Below, piece after piece: positions 26,234-33,878 of a stretch of 64,000 nt of DNA; position 1 is the first letter of the stretch, and each line of letters starts with the position of its first letter. The stretch comes from Chryseobacterium takakiae (lineage in GTDB: Bacteria; Bacteroidota; Bacteroidia; Flavobacteriales; Weeksellaceae). Below the pieces are notes generated by a model. That model was not told the origin of the DNA. It searched no databases and saw only the letters and a list, made by a program, of their open reading frames with translations. Location: contig NZ_FQVO01000017.1 in NCBI RefSeq assembly GCF_900129385.1, positions 16,954 to 80,953 of the forward strand, given 5' to 3'. The position numbers and the translations under genes were made by a program.

Positions 26234-26839
26234 ATGGTACTTAACAATTTAAATTATCCACTGGATTTTAAATTTAAGATTACAACATTGGCCAGTGATT
26301 TTAACATCACGGACAGAAATGGTAACTACGTAGCGTATGTCCGCCAGAAAATGTTTAAGCTGAAGGAAGATGTTATTGTTTTTAATGATGAAAGCAAATC
26401 CAAAGAACTTTTCAGGATCAAAGCCAATCAGTGGATTGATTTTAATGCGTCCTATTCTTTAACTGAAATTGCCACCGGAAGAAACTTCGGGAGAATGGCC
26501 AGAAAAGGAATGCGTTCTTTTTGGAAAGCCAGCTATGACGTTCTGGATGCCAATGATCAGCCGAAATTCAAAATTCAGGAAGACAGTGCATGGGTACGTT
26601 TTTTTGACCACCTGGTAGGTGAAATCCCGCTTATCGGTGCATTTACAGGATACTTCCTGAACCCGTCTTACACTGTGACCGGCATTGACGGAAAAGAATA
26701 TTTTAAACTAAAAAAAATGCCGTCATTTTTCGGAAGAAGATTTCAGCTTGACCGCATCATCGATATTGATGATGAAGAAGAAAGCCTTGTAATCCTTTCT
26801 TTATTGATGATGACACTTCTTGAGAGAGCAAGAGGATAA
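26234..26839 (+). CDS. LURP-one-related (tubby-like/scramblase-like) protein
   Basis: A 201-residue protein with the LURP-one-related/phospholipid-scramblase-like beta barrel: FKFKITTLASDFNITDRNGN, MFKLKEDVIVFNDES, then FKASYDVLD-like (FWKASYDVLDANDQPKFKIQ) and YTVTGIDGKEYFKLKKMPSF. The central hydrophobic helix expected in the barrel is around GEIPLIGAFTGYFLNP. No signal peptide. The function of bacterial members is poorly known; membrane or ligand binding is inferred. It is followed 17 bases later by a lipoprotein gene, so the two may be cotranscribed. Confidence 0.8.
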   Translation: MVLNNLNYPLDFKFKITTLASDFNITDRNGNYVAYVRQKMFKLKEDVIVFNDESKSKELFRIKANQWIDFNASYSLTEIATGRNFGRMARKGMRSFWKASYDVLDANDQPKFKIQEDSAWVRFFDHLVGEIPLIGAFTGYFLNPSYTVTGIDGKEYFKLKKMPSFFGRRFQLDRIIDIDDEEESLVILSLLMMTLLERARG

Positions 26840-26856
26840 CTAATATACCGTAAACA

Positions 26857-27348
26857 ATGAAATATTTTATCATTTTCTTTTCAGCTTTTCTGTTAGTTGC
26901 CTGTAAAAAAGAACAGCAGGGATCTCAGAATGCCGCTTCAGCAGATTCTTCTAACATAGTTAAAGATAGTACAGCTACCGATCTTTCATCAAAGAAAATC
27001 GCTGTCGAAACCTTCCCTTTTCCTTCGGAAATCAAGGAATGTTCATGCTATTTTGCCAAAAGCAAAGCAGATTTCCTGGACGAAAAATATATTTACGCTG
27101 ATGATGCCGGGAAAACCGCATACATGAAACTCGACGGTAAAAGAATCGCTTTAAACCTGATCTCTTCAAGTGATATGGAAGTTGATGAAGAGCTAAGCAA
27201 GGAAATTGAAAATGATGATTATAAAATTTCCGTAAAAGGTAAAAAAATAAAAGGTGAAGAAGCATTGTTGTTTGAAGGAATCCTCACCATTGAAAAGCCG
27301 GACGGAACGGTCGTTAAAATGCCAATCTACGGTGAATGCGGATGCTAA
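26857..27348 (+). CDS. Lipoprotein of unknown function
   Basis: A 163-residue lipoprotein: MKYFIIFFSAFLLVAC carries a clear lipobox (LVAC) with Lys-Lys after the Cys. A Ser/Ala/Asp-rich linker (about 20-50) precedes a compact domain with two Cys near its start (ECSCYFA) and two at the end (YGECGC), likely disulfide-linked in the periplasm. I do not recognise the family. It follows the LURP-one-related gene by 17 bases. Confidence 0.78.
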   Translation: MKYFIIFFSAFLLVACKKEQQGSQNAASADSSNIVKDSTATDLSSKKIAVETFPFPSEIKECSCYFAKSKADFLDEKYIYADDAGKTAYMKLDGKRIALNLISSSDMEVDEELSKEIENDDYKISVKGKKIKGEEALLFEGILTIEKPDGTVVKMPIYGECGC

Positions 27349-27406
27349 AGCTTCCTATGCCGGTAAAAATACTGCTTCCGATCATCCGGAAGCATTTTTT
27401 ATTTTG

Positions 27407-27414
27407 TAATTTTG
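27407..27414 (+). promoter_or_regulatory. -7 element (TAATTTTG) for pepD
   Basis: Matches TAnnTTTG, 16 bases before the ATG at 27431. Confidence 0.5.
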
Positions 27415-27430
27415 ATAAAAATAAATTTCA

Positions 27431-28876
27431 ATGGAGCTATCTACTATAGAACCGCAGATTATCTGGAAGAATTTTTCCAAATTGAATGCTGTTCCGAGAC
27501 CCTCAAAAAAAGAAGAAAAAGTAATTGCATTCATCAAAGAATTCGGTGAAAACTTAGGATTGGAAACCACTGTTGATGAAGTTGGTAATGTGATCATCAA
27601 AAAGCCGGCAACACCGGGAATGGAAAACCGCAAATCGGTAGTTCTTCAGTCACACCTGGACATGGTATGCCAGAAAAACAACGACGTAAATTTCGATTTT
27701 GAAACAGAAGGTATCAAAATGGAAGTGGACGGTGATTGGGTAAAAGCAAAAGGAACCACTCTGGGAGCTGATAACGGACTTGGCGTCGCCACGATCATGT
27801 CAATCCTGGAAAGCAAGGATATTCCGCATCCTGATCTCGAAGCTCTTTTTACGATCGATGAAGAAACCGGAATGACAGGAGCTCTAGGCTTAAAACCTGG
27901 ACAATTGACCGGGCAGATTCTCCTCAACCTGGACACAGAAGAAGACGACGAAATTGATATTGGCTGTGCCGGCGGCATTGACGTTACTATTTCACAGGAC
28001 TATAATACGGAAGTTGCAAAAGGACAAATCATCAGAGTTGAAATAAAAGGCCTTCAGGGTGGTCATTCCGGAATGGATATCCACAAAGGTTTCGGTAATG
28101 CCAATATAATTCTGGGCAGAATTCTTTATAAAGCACTCGAAAAAGAAAATATCCAGCTGATTTCCATAGATGGCGGCGGACTGAGAAATGCCATTCCAAG
28201 AGAAGCGGTAGCGATTGTTTCCGTAAGAAATGCACAGGAATTCATCGAAGAGATATCTAACGGATTGAAAAAAGAAATTCTTGAAGAGTTCGCAACCGTA
28301 GAACCTAATCTTCATATCAACATTGAAAATTCAACCACGTCGGAAAAAGCTCTTTCCGAGGAAGATTCAAGAAAAATTATTTTAACACTGAAGTCACTTC
28401 ACAATGGTGTTTACCGAATGAGTCCTGATGTAAAAGATCTTGTGGAATCTTCCAACAACGTTGCAAGAGTAGAATTAAAAGAAGGCGCATTAAAGATTTT
28501 AAACCTTTCAAGATCTTCCGTAGAGTCATCAAAAGATTCTGTAGCGGAGCAGCTAAAATCCGTGGCAGACCTTGCGGGAATGAAAACGGTATTCAGTGGT
28601 TCATATCCCGGATGGAAACCAAAACCCGGCTCGGAAATTGTAAAGCTGATGGAAAAAATTTATACTGAAAAATTCGGTGACAAACCTCATGTTGTAGCCT
28701 GCCACGCCGGTCTTGAATGTGGAATCATCGGAGCTAATTATCCTGATATGGAAATGGTGAGCTTCGGGCCTACGATCAGAGGGGCACATTCGCCTGATGA
28801 GAAAGCGAATATTCCTTCTGCACAGAAATTCTGGAGCTTTACGAAAGATATTTTAGCAAATATTCCTTTAAAATAA
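27431..28876 (+). CDS. pepD: Aminoacyl-histidine dipeptidase (M20C)
   Basis: A 481-residue cytosolic metallopeptidase of the PepD/carnosinase type that cleaves dipeptides such as those with C-terminal His. Metal ligands: His and Asp in QSHLDMVCQKN, bridging Asp in GADNGLGVA, Glu pair in DEETGMTGA, Asp in LNLDTEEDDE, and the terminal His in GAHSPDEKANI. The lid domain sits between about 205 and 380 (IKGLQGGHSGMDIHKG). Length and order match the family. It has its own -7 element and terminator. Confidence 0.95.
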   Translation: MELSTIEPQIIWKNFSKLNAVPRPSKKEEKVIAFIKEFGENLGLETTVDEVGNVIIKKPATPGMENRKSVVLQSHLDMVCQKNNDVNFDFETEGIKMEVDGDWVKAKGTTLGADNGLGVATIMSILESKDIPHPDLEALFTIDEETGMTGALGLKPGQLTGQILLNLDTEEDDEIDIGCAGGIDVTISQDYNTEVAKGQIIRVEIKGLQGGHSGMDIHKGFGNANIILGRILYKALEKENIQLISIDGGGLRNAIPREAVAIVSVRNAQEFIEEISNGLKKEILEEFATVEPNLHINIENSTTSEKALSEEDSRKIILTLKSLHNGVYRMSPDVKDLVESSNNVARVELKEGALKILNLSRSSVESSKDSVAEQLKSVADLAGMKTVFSGSYPGWKPKPGSEIVKLMEKIYTEKFGDKPHVVACHAGLECGIIGANYPDMEMVSFGPTIRGAHSPDEKANIPSAQKFWSFTKDILANIPLK

Positions 28877-28897
28877 CATTGTAAAATTGCTATATTG

Positions 28898-28930
28898 AAT
28901 ATCCAAAATTATTTGATTTTGGATATTTTT
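28898..28930 (+). terminator. Terminator after pepD
   Basis: AATATCCAAAAT (28898-28909) pairs with ATTTTGGATATT (28916-28927) around a 6-base loop and ends in Ts. Confidence 0.85.
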
Positions 28931-28966
28931 CATTTTAAAGCATTATTATTTTCAATATAAAAGTTA

Positions 28967-28974
28967 TAAATTTG
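28967..28974 (+). promoter_or_regulatory. -7 element (TAAATTTG) for the antitoxin gene
   Basis: Matches TAnnTTTG, 17 bases before the ATG at 28992. Confidence 0.5.
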
Positions 28975-28991
28975 AATAAATAATACAAATT

Positions 28992-29225
28992 ATGAACACG
29001 CAGACTCTTAGTGAAAAACTTGAATTAATTCAATGGTTATCAACATTGGAGGACACTTCTATTATAAAAAAATTAATTCAGTTCAGAAAAGAAGAAACGA
29101 AAGACTGGTGGGATTCTATTTCGGAAGAAGAAAAAATGTCAATCGAAAAAGGAATATCCGAAGCAGATAACGATCAATTAAAACCCCAATCTGAGGCCAG
29201 AAAATTGTATGGGAAATGGTTATAA
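28992..29225 (+). CDS. Antitoxin-like small protein of a ParE-type module
   Basis: A 77-residue acidic/basic helical protein (TLSEKLELIQWLSTLEDTSI, then WWDSISEEEKMSIEKGISEA) ending in KLYGKWL. It resembles the short addiction-module antitoxins of Bacteroidota that precede ParE/RelE toxins; I see no clear ribbon-helix-helix DNA-binding start. The next reading frame begins at 29209, inside its 3' end, the usual coupled layout. The toxin that follows is frameshifted, so the antitoxin is now orphaned at this site. Confidence 0.65.
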   Translation: MNTQTLSEKLELIQWLSTLEDTSIIKKLIQFRKEETKDWWDSISEEEKMSIEKGISEADNDQLKPQSEARKLYGKWL

Positions 29226-29507
29226 AATTTTTTGGACTCCCAATGCTCTGAATGAATTAGACAGACAATAGAATATCTTCAAAATAATTTTACAGATAAA
29301 GAAATCAAGAAATTTGTTCATAAACTTGAAAGTATTACCAAAATTATTTCTCAAAATCCGAATATATTTCCAAAATCCGAAGGGAAAAATATTCATAAGG
29401 CAGTCATTCTCGAATTCAATACCATGTATTATCGTATAATAAAATGTAATATTGAAATCTTATCTTTCTTTTCAAACAGACAGTCTCCTCAAAAAAGAAA
29501 ATTTTAA
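29209..29507 (+). pseudogene. ParE/RelE-type toxin, frameshifted
   Basis: The frame from the ATG at 29209 reads MGNGYKIFWTPNALNELDRQ and stops at 29269. The reading continues in another phase from about 29262 as QTIEYLQNNFTDKEIKKFVH, through SEGKNIHKAVILEFNTMYYR and IEILSFFSNRQSPQKRKF to a stop at 29507. Together this is a full-length (about 98 residues) ParE-like toxin: a KIFWTPNALNEL start, a YR-containing beta sheet and a C-terminal FFSNRQSP signature. One base has been lost (or two gained) within GACAGACA near 29262. It overlaps the antitoxin gene by 17 bases. Confidence 0.75.
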
Positions 29508-29515
29508 TCTTAACA

Positions 29516-30097
29516 ATGAAAAGCATCACCGTATTCTGCGGATCAAGTTTTGGTTCGGAAGATATTTATAAAGAGCAGGCAGCGCTGCTCGGACAAACGC
29601 TGGCGAAAAATAATATACAATTGGTTTATGGCGGCGCAAATGTAGGCCTTATGGGAGCCGTTGCCGATGGTGCATTGGCCGGAGACGGAAAAGTGTTGGG
29701 TGTTCTTCCCTATTTTCTACAATCCAAAGAAATTGCCCATAACCAGCTTACCGAACTAATGCTGGTGGAAACCATGCACGAAAGAAAGACCAAAATGAAT
29801 GAATTGTGCGATGGTGTCATCGTACTTCCGGGAGGTTACGGTACGCTGGAAGAGTTCTTTGAAATGATTACCTGGGCACAGCTTGGCCTTCATCAAAAAC
29901 CGATCGGCATTCTTAATATTGACGGATTTTATGATGATTTAATAAACCTTGTTCAGAATATGGTGGAAAAAGGATTTTTAAAACAAATTAACCGCGATAT
30001 GCTGCTGATCAGTAATAATATTGATGAATTGCTGGAAATGATGAGAAATTATAAAGCTCCGAGGGTGGGAAAATGGATTTCTAAGGATGAAGTTTAA
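29516..30097 (+). CDS. LOG family protein (nucleotide 5'-monophosphate phosphoribohydrolase type)
   Basis: A 193-residue Rossmann-like protein of the LOG/TIGR00730 family, which releases the base from nucleoside monophosphates (in plants, active cytokinins). Conserved motifs are VFCGSSFGSE, VYGGANVGLMGAVAD, the MHERKTKM segment with catalytic Arg, and PGGYGTLEE with catalytic Glu. It begins 8 bases after the broken toxin frame. The bacterial substrate is not certain; a housekeeping role in purine metabolism is likely. A small exported protein gene follows 13 bases downstream. Confidence 0.92.
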   Translation: MKSITVFCGSSFGSEDIYKEQAALLGQTLAKNNIQLVYGGANVGLMGAVADGALAGDGKVLGVLPYFLQSKEIAHNQLTELMLVETMHERKTKMNELCDGVIVLPGGYGTLEEFFEMITWAQLGLHQKPIGILNIDGFYDDLINLVQNMVEKGFLKQINRDMLLISNNIDELLEMMRNYKAPRVGKWISKDEV

Positions 30098-30110
30098 AAT
30101 GATGTAAGCT

Positions 30111-30497
30111 ATGAAAAAAATATTTCCTTTCTTTTTTATCTTTCTGAGTAGCTTTCTAATGAGCCAAAAACAAGATAGAAAGAATTTAATAAAAGGGAAA
30201 TGGGACTTTAAAGTCTTTGATGATACAATTGCATTTCCTATTCTTCCTGAAATTAATATCAAAACCAGCAATAAGATTTTTTTAAATTCTATAGAGTTTG
30301 AAGACAACACATTTTCTGCTAAAAATAAATTAGACAAATTTGAAGGAAAATGGGTTATTCTTGGAAACAATCTGATTTTATATTTTTCAAATAAAGTCTC
30401 TCTTTTGTATGAGATAATGAGATTGAATAATGACAGATTAGAATTAAAAGAAGAAGGGATGTTAGTGCCTAATTTAGGATATCAAAGAAGAAATTAG
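30111..30497 (+). CDS. Small exported lipocalin-like protein
   Basis: A 128-residue protein with signal peptide MKKIFPFFFIFLSSFLMSQ. The mature part starts NLIKGKWDFKVFDD, a G-x-W pattern as in lipocalin-like domains, and continues as alternating beta strands (FEDNTFSAKNKLDKFEGKWV). It could be a half-size lipocalin-like fold, as is common for short secreted Bacteroidota proteins; no ligand can be predicted. It follows the LOG gene by 13 bases and ends at a bidirectional terminator. Confidence 0.65.
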   Translation: MKKIFPFFFIFLSSFLMSQKQDRKNLIKGKWDFKVFDDTIAFPILPEINIKTSNKIFLNSIEFEDNTFSAKNKLDKFEGKWVILGNNLILYFSNKVSLLYEIMRLNNDRLELKEEGMLVPNLGYQRRN

Positions 30498-30502
30498 ATA
30501 AA

Positions 30503-30534
30503 AAAATTCCCAAAGAATAATCTTCGGGAATTTT
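30503..30534. terminator. Bidirectional terminator between convergent genes
   Basis: AAAATTCCC (30503-30511) and GGGAATTTT (30526-30534) form the base of a hairpin with a further AAGA/TCTT pairing above it; A and T runs flank both sides. It serves the lipocalin-like gene (+) and the ferredoxin gene (-). Confidence 0.7.
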
Positions 30535-30554
30535 ATATTTAGATTAAAAAATTT

Positions 30555-30884
30555 TTAAGGATAAGGAGCAATTTCCACTTCCAGCCCTTCCATTTCGGGA
30601 ACGATATGCAATTGGCATCCCAATCTACTGTTGTCCTGCACATGGAAAGCTTCTCCAAGCATTGCATCTTCTTCAGCTCCCATTTCTTCCAGTCCCGGAT
30701 CATTAACCACGTAAACCTGACAGGAAGCGCACATCGCCATTCCTCCACATACGCCAATAGTTCCTTCTTCTGCCAGTTCGTACGAACGAATAATCTCCAT
30801 CAGATTCATCGACATATCGGTGGGAGCTACCACATCATGGGTAACGCCTTCCCGGTCGGTGATTTTTATATTTATATCACTCAT
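30555..30884 (-). CDS. [2Fe-2S] ferredoxin (adrenodoxin type)
   Basis: A 109-residue electron carrier. The four cluster ligands are Cys in GVCGGMAMCASC (three) and in LGCQLHIV (fourth), spaced as in adrenodoxin/ISC-type ferredoxins. N-terminal INIKITDREGVTHDV is the usual beta start. It is directly downstream (71 bases) of a ferredoxin-NADP reductase-like gene on the same strand, so the pair likely moves electrons from NADPH to an unknown oxygenase, P450 or Fe-S assembly step. Confidence 0.93.
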   Translation of the reverse strand: MSDINIKITDREGVTHDVVAPTDMSMNLMEIIRSYELAEEGTIGVCGGMAMCASCQVYVVNDPGLEEMGAEEDAMLGEAFHVQDNSRLGCQLHIVPEMEGLEVEIAPYP

Positions 30885-30955
30885 TTTAATTGATAATTCT
30901 TTGTTAATGGTTGGTGGCGGTTATTTTAACATTGAACCGCCAACAGGCAACAAAT

Positions 30956-32011
30956 TTAGTCAATTTTTTTCACAACTGCTTTTTCGGCTTCTTTTCGGCT
31001 TCCGTCGAATCCGTCTACTCCACTTACTGTTGTATACTTTAAAACGAATTTTTTACCCGGATTCAGCCTGTTATAAACACTCTGACACATTAAGGTAGCT
31101 TCGTGGAAACCGCAAAGGATAAGTTTTAGTTTTCCAGGATAGGTGTTGATGTCTCCGATGGCATAAATTCCGTCGATATTTGTTTGGTAATCTAAAGCAT
31201 TGTTGACAACAATTGCGTTTTTCTCAATATTCAGTCCCCAGTTTCCGATCTCTCCTAATTTTGGAGTCAGTCCGAATAAAGGAATAAAATAATCTGTTTC
31301 AATATCGTATGGGTCTTGCCCGTCGATAGCTACTGTAATTGCTTCCACTTTCCCGTCACCTTTAACAGCAGTAACTTCGGCAGGGGTAATTAATTTTATT
31401 TTTCCTTGATTTTTAAGATCCTGCACTTTTTCCACGGAATCCAAAGCGCCACGGAATTCGTTTCTTCTGTGAATCAGCGTTACCTCGCTTGCCACGTTGG
31501 AAAGGAAAATACTCCAGTCCAGCGCAGAATCGCCACCTCCTGCGATCACTACTTTTTTATTTCTGAAATGTTCAGGCTCTTTTACAAAATATTCAAGTCC
31601 TTTTTCTTCATAATCGGCGATGTTTTCAATGGCAGGTTTTCTGGGCTCAAAAGTTCCTAATCCTCCTGCAATGGCAATTGCTTTTGCGCGGTGAACAGTT
31701 CCTTTATTGGTAATTACTTCAAACCATTCGTCATCAACTTTTGTGTAGGAAACAGCGGTCTCCCCTAAGGTAAATCCAGGCTGGAACTGTTTAATCTGTT
31801 CCATCAAATTATCAATAAGTTCTCCTGCATTTACAGATGGATAACCCGGAATATCGAAAATAGGTTTTTTGGGATAAAGCTCGGCCAACTGTCCTCCGGG
31901 CTGTGGAAGCGCATCAATGATATGGCACTTCATTTTTAGTAAACCTGCTTCAAATACAGCAAAAAGCCCGGTAGGCCCGGCTCCTATGATCAATATATCG
32001 GTCGTTATCAT
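30956..32011 (-). CDS. Ferredoxin-NADP+ reductase, thioredoxin-reductase-like type
   Basis: A 351-residue FAD/NADPH flavoprotein. FAD motif GAGPTGLFAVFEAG, then PQPGGQLAELYPKK, NADPH motif AGGGDSALDWSIF with IHRRNEFRG, and C-terminal FAD segment YAIGDINTYPGK. The CxxC redox pair of true thioredoxin reductase is missing, and the C-terminal extension LKLILCGFHEATLMCQSVYN matches the YumC-type ferredoxin reductase. A [2Fe-2S] ferredoxin gene follows 71 bases downstream and is the obvious partner. A TAAATTTG element lies 34 bases upstream of the start. Confidence 0.92.
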   Translation of the reverse strand: MITTDILIIGAGPTGLFAVFEAGLLKMKCHIIDALPQPGGQLAELYPKKPIFDIPGYPSVNAGELIDNLMEQIKQFQPGFTLGETAVSYTKVDDEWFEVITNKGTVHRAKAIAIAGGLGTFEPRKPAIENIADYEEKGLEYFVKEPEHFRNKKVVIAGGGDSALDWSIFLSNVASEVTLIHRRNEFRGALDSVEKVQDLKNQGKIKLITPAEVTAVKGDGKVEAITVAIDGQDPYDIETDYFIPLFGLTPKLGEIGNWGLNIEKNAIVVNNALDYQTNIDGIYAIGDINTYPGKLKLILCGFHEATLMCQSVYNRLNPGKKFVLKYTTVSGVDGFDGSRKEAEKAVVKKID

Positions 32012-32044
32012 AATAATAAGATAATTTAATTATACTTGTGGCTG

Positions 32045-32052
32045 CAAATTTA
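32045..32052 (-). promoter_or_regulatory. -7 element (TAAATTTG) for the ferredoxin reductase gene
   Basis: CAAATTTA (plus) is TAAATTTG (minus), about 33 bases before the start codon; the ferredoxin gene may share it. Confidence 0.55.
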
Positions 32053-32168
32053 CTAATTTTAATGCGAAGCATATTTAATTCAGTCTAAATAAAAAACTGA
32101 GATTTATCAAATAGATTTTGAAATCCGGAGTTATTTTTATTTGGCAATGTTTTTGTAAAATTTTGAGT

Positions 32169-32939
32169 ATGAAAAAATTTTTGAGTATTATTTTGGTGTT
32201 TCTGTTTACATTAAGTTTTAGCCAGATCACCAATATTGCAGATGGTGAATCTATTAGCCTGCGAATCCATTACGGTTTTCTCAATGCGGGAACGGCTAAT
32301 TTAACAGCAAAAAAAACAGCCTACAGAGGAGTTCCGCATTTGTATGTGAGAGGAACCGGCCAGACAACAGGAGCTGTGAGAGCATTTTTTAAAGTTGATG
32401 ACCTTTATGAAAGTTATATTAATATGAATACTGAACTTCCGAGTTTTTATGTTAGAAATGTAAAAGAAGGAAGTTATCGTCAGCATCTTGAGACAACTTT
32501 TAATCATGATAATAATACATTGGTTCTTACGGATAAAAAAACACCTGCCAATGGTTCTAAAGTTTTAAAATCCGTGAGAGGAGTACAGGATATGCTTTCT
32601 TGTTTTTATTATCTGAGGAGCAAAAGTGTTTCAGAACTAAAGGTAGGAACGGTAATAAATATGAATGTATGGATTGATGATGAAATGTTTCCTTTTCAGC
32701 TAAAGGTTACCGGAACAGAAAATCTTAAGACTAAGTTTGGTACTATTAATTGTTTAAAAATTATTCCATCCGTAAAAAGTGGAAGGGTTTTTAAAGAAAA
32801 AGAAGGCGTTGTCATGTGGGTTTCCAATGATGCAAATCATCTTCCGATGCTTCTGAAAGCTGAGCTTGCGGTAGGATCCTTAAAAGCAAGTATAGATGGT
32901 TACAGTAATGTAAAATACCCGTTAAAATTTATAAAATAA
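32169..32939 (+). CDS. Exported DUF3108-like protein
   Basis: 256 residues from the ATG at 32169 (signal peptide MKKFLSIILVFLFTLSFSQ; the longer frame from 32118 adds a prefix without signal features). The mature part matches the DUF3108 layout: LRIHYGFLNAGTANLTAKK, VDDLYESYINMNTELPSFYV, MLSCFYYLRS and GVVMWVSNDANHLPMLLKAE. Such proteins are beta-rich periplasmic or outer-membrane-associated and of unknown role. It is a single gene, ending at a strong terminator. Confidence 0.82.
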   Translation: MKKFLSIILVFLFTLSFSQITNIADGESISLRIHYGFLNAGTANLTAKKTAYRGVPHLYVRGTGQTTGAVRAFFKVDDLYESYINMNTELPSFYVRNVKEGSYRQHLETTFNHDNNTLVLTDKKTPANGSKVLKSVRGVQDMLSCFYYLRSKSVSELKVGTVINMNVWIDDEMFPFQLKVTGTENLKTKFGTINCLKIIPSVKSGRVFKEKEGVVMWVSNDANHLPMLLKAELAVGSLKASIDGYSNVKYPLKFIK

Positions 32940-32965
32940 ATCCTGAATACCAATCAGTAATAAAG

Positions 32966-32998
32966 AAAGACCTCCGAAAATTCCGGAGGTCTTTTTTT
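32966..32998 (+). terminator. Terminator after the DUF3108-like gene
   Basis: AAAGACCTCCG (32966-32976) with CGGAGGTCTTT (32984-32994) form an 11-bp stem with a 7-base loop and a T run. Confidence 0.9.
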
Positions 32999-33233
32999 GC
33001 ATTTGATAATAAGCAAATCCACTTCCCCGAAGATATACTAAATCATCATTTGCGTTTTTTAATCCTTGATTCTTTTTTTTATTTCATCATTTGTGTTCTC
33101 AGAATCAAAGATTGTTTTACAGGGTTAATATCAGCTGATTATTATGGTACAAAGATATTGCACTATGAATATAAAATCATCAAAAAACATTAGATATATA
33201 TCGACAAAATTGTAGATATTTTTCTACAACAGA

Positions 33234-33878
33234 TTAGGAATGATTTTTAACTAATTCAATCAGCTTAACGATATTTTCAATTTTAAGCTTTTTAAATATT
33301 CTCTTTTTAATTGTACTGATGGTGTTTTGCTTCACGTCCAGCATATTTGCAATTTCGAGATTACCGTAACCTCCAGCATACATGCGCGCAATTTCAAGTT
33401 CTCTCTCTGTTAAAGACAGCAGTGGATTAACCAGATTGCGATTACTAAGTGAATTCATCAGCAGGGCTTTTGTTACGGGAGAAATATATTCGCCTTTCTC
33501 AATTATTGAACATATTGCCTCTTCTATTTCTTTTTCATCGCTGAGTTTACTAAGGAATCCGTCTGCTCCTGCATTCAGGTATTTAAGAGCATGTATATTT
33601 TCATCAATTCCGGAAAAAATGAGAATTTTAATTTCCGGTTTTTTTTCCTTGATTTCTGATATTATCTGCAGACTGTTTCCTTCCGGAAAATGAGCATCGA
33701 TTATTGCGATATGAATGGGATTATCATTAATACATTCTCTGATCTGCCTGAAATTTGAAGCATGAAAGGCTTTATAATTAATTCCCGAAGCATCCAGTAC
33801 AAATATCATTCCCTGCCGAATGAGCATATGATCATCAGCCAATAGGAACAATAGTTTTTCTTCATCCTTATTTATCAT
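33234..33878 (-). CDS. LuxR/NarL-family response regulator
   Basis: A 214-residue two-domain regulator. Receiver: acidic pocket LADDH, phospho-acceptor Asp in IAIIDAHFPEG, Lys in GFLSKLSD. Output: LuxR helix-turn-helix in LSLTERELEIARMYAGGYGN with LEIANMLDVKQNTISTIKKR. It overlaps the 3' end of the upstream kinase gene by 11 bases, so the two are coupled. The VKQNTISTIKKRIFKKL segment differs from the common SxxTVxxHxxxIxxKL, as in many Bacteroidota regulators. Target genes are unknown. Confidence 0.92.
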   Translation of the reverse strand: MINKDEEKLLFLLADDHMLIRQGMIFVLDASGINYKAFHASNFRQIRECINDNPIHIAIIDAHFPEGNSLQIISEIKEKKPEIKILIFSGIDENIHALKYLNAGADGFLSKLSDEKEIEEAICSIIEKGEYISPVTKALLMNSLSNRNLVNPLLSLTERELEIARMYAGGYGNLEIANMLDVKQNTISTIKKRIFKKLKIENIVKLIELVKNHS

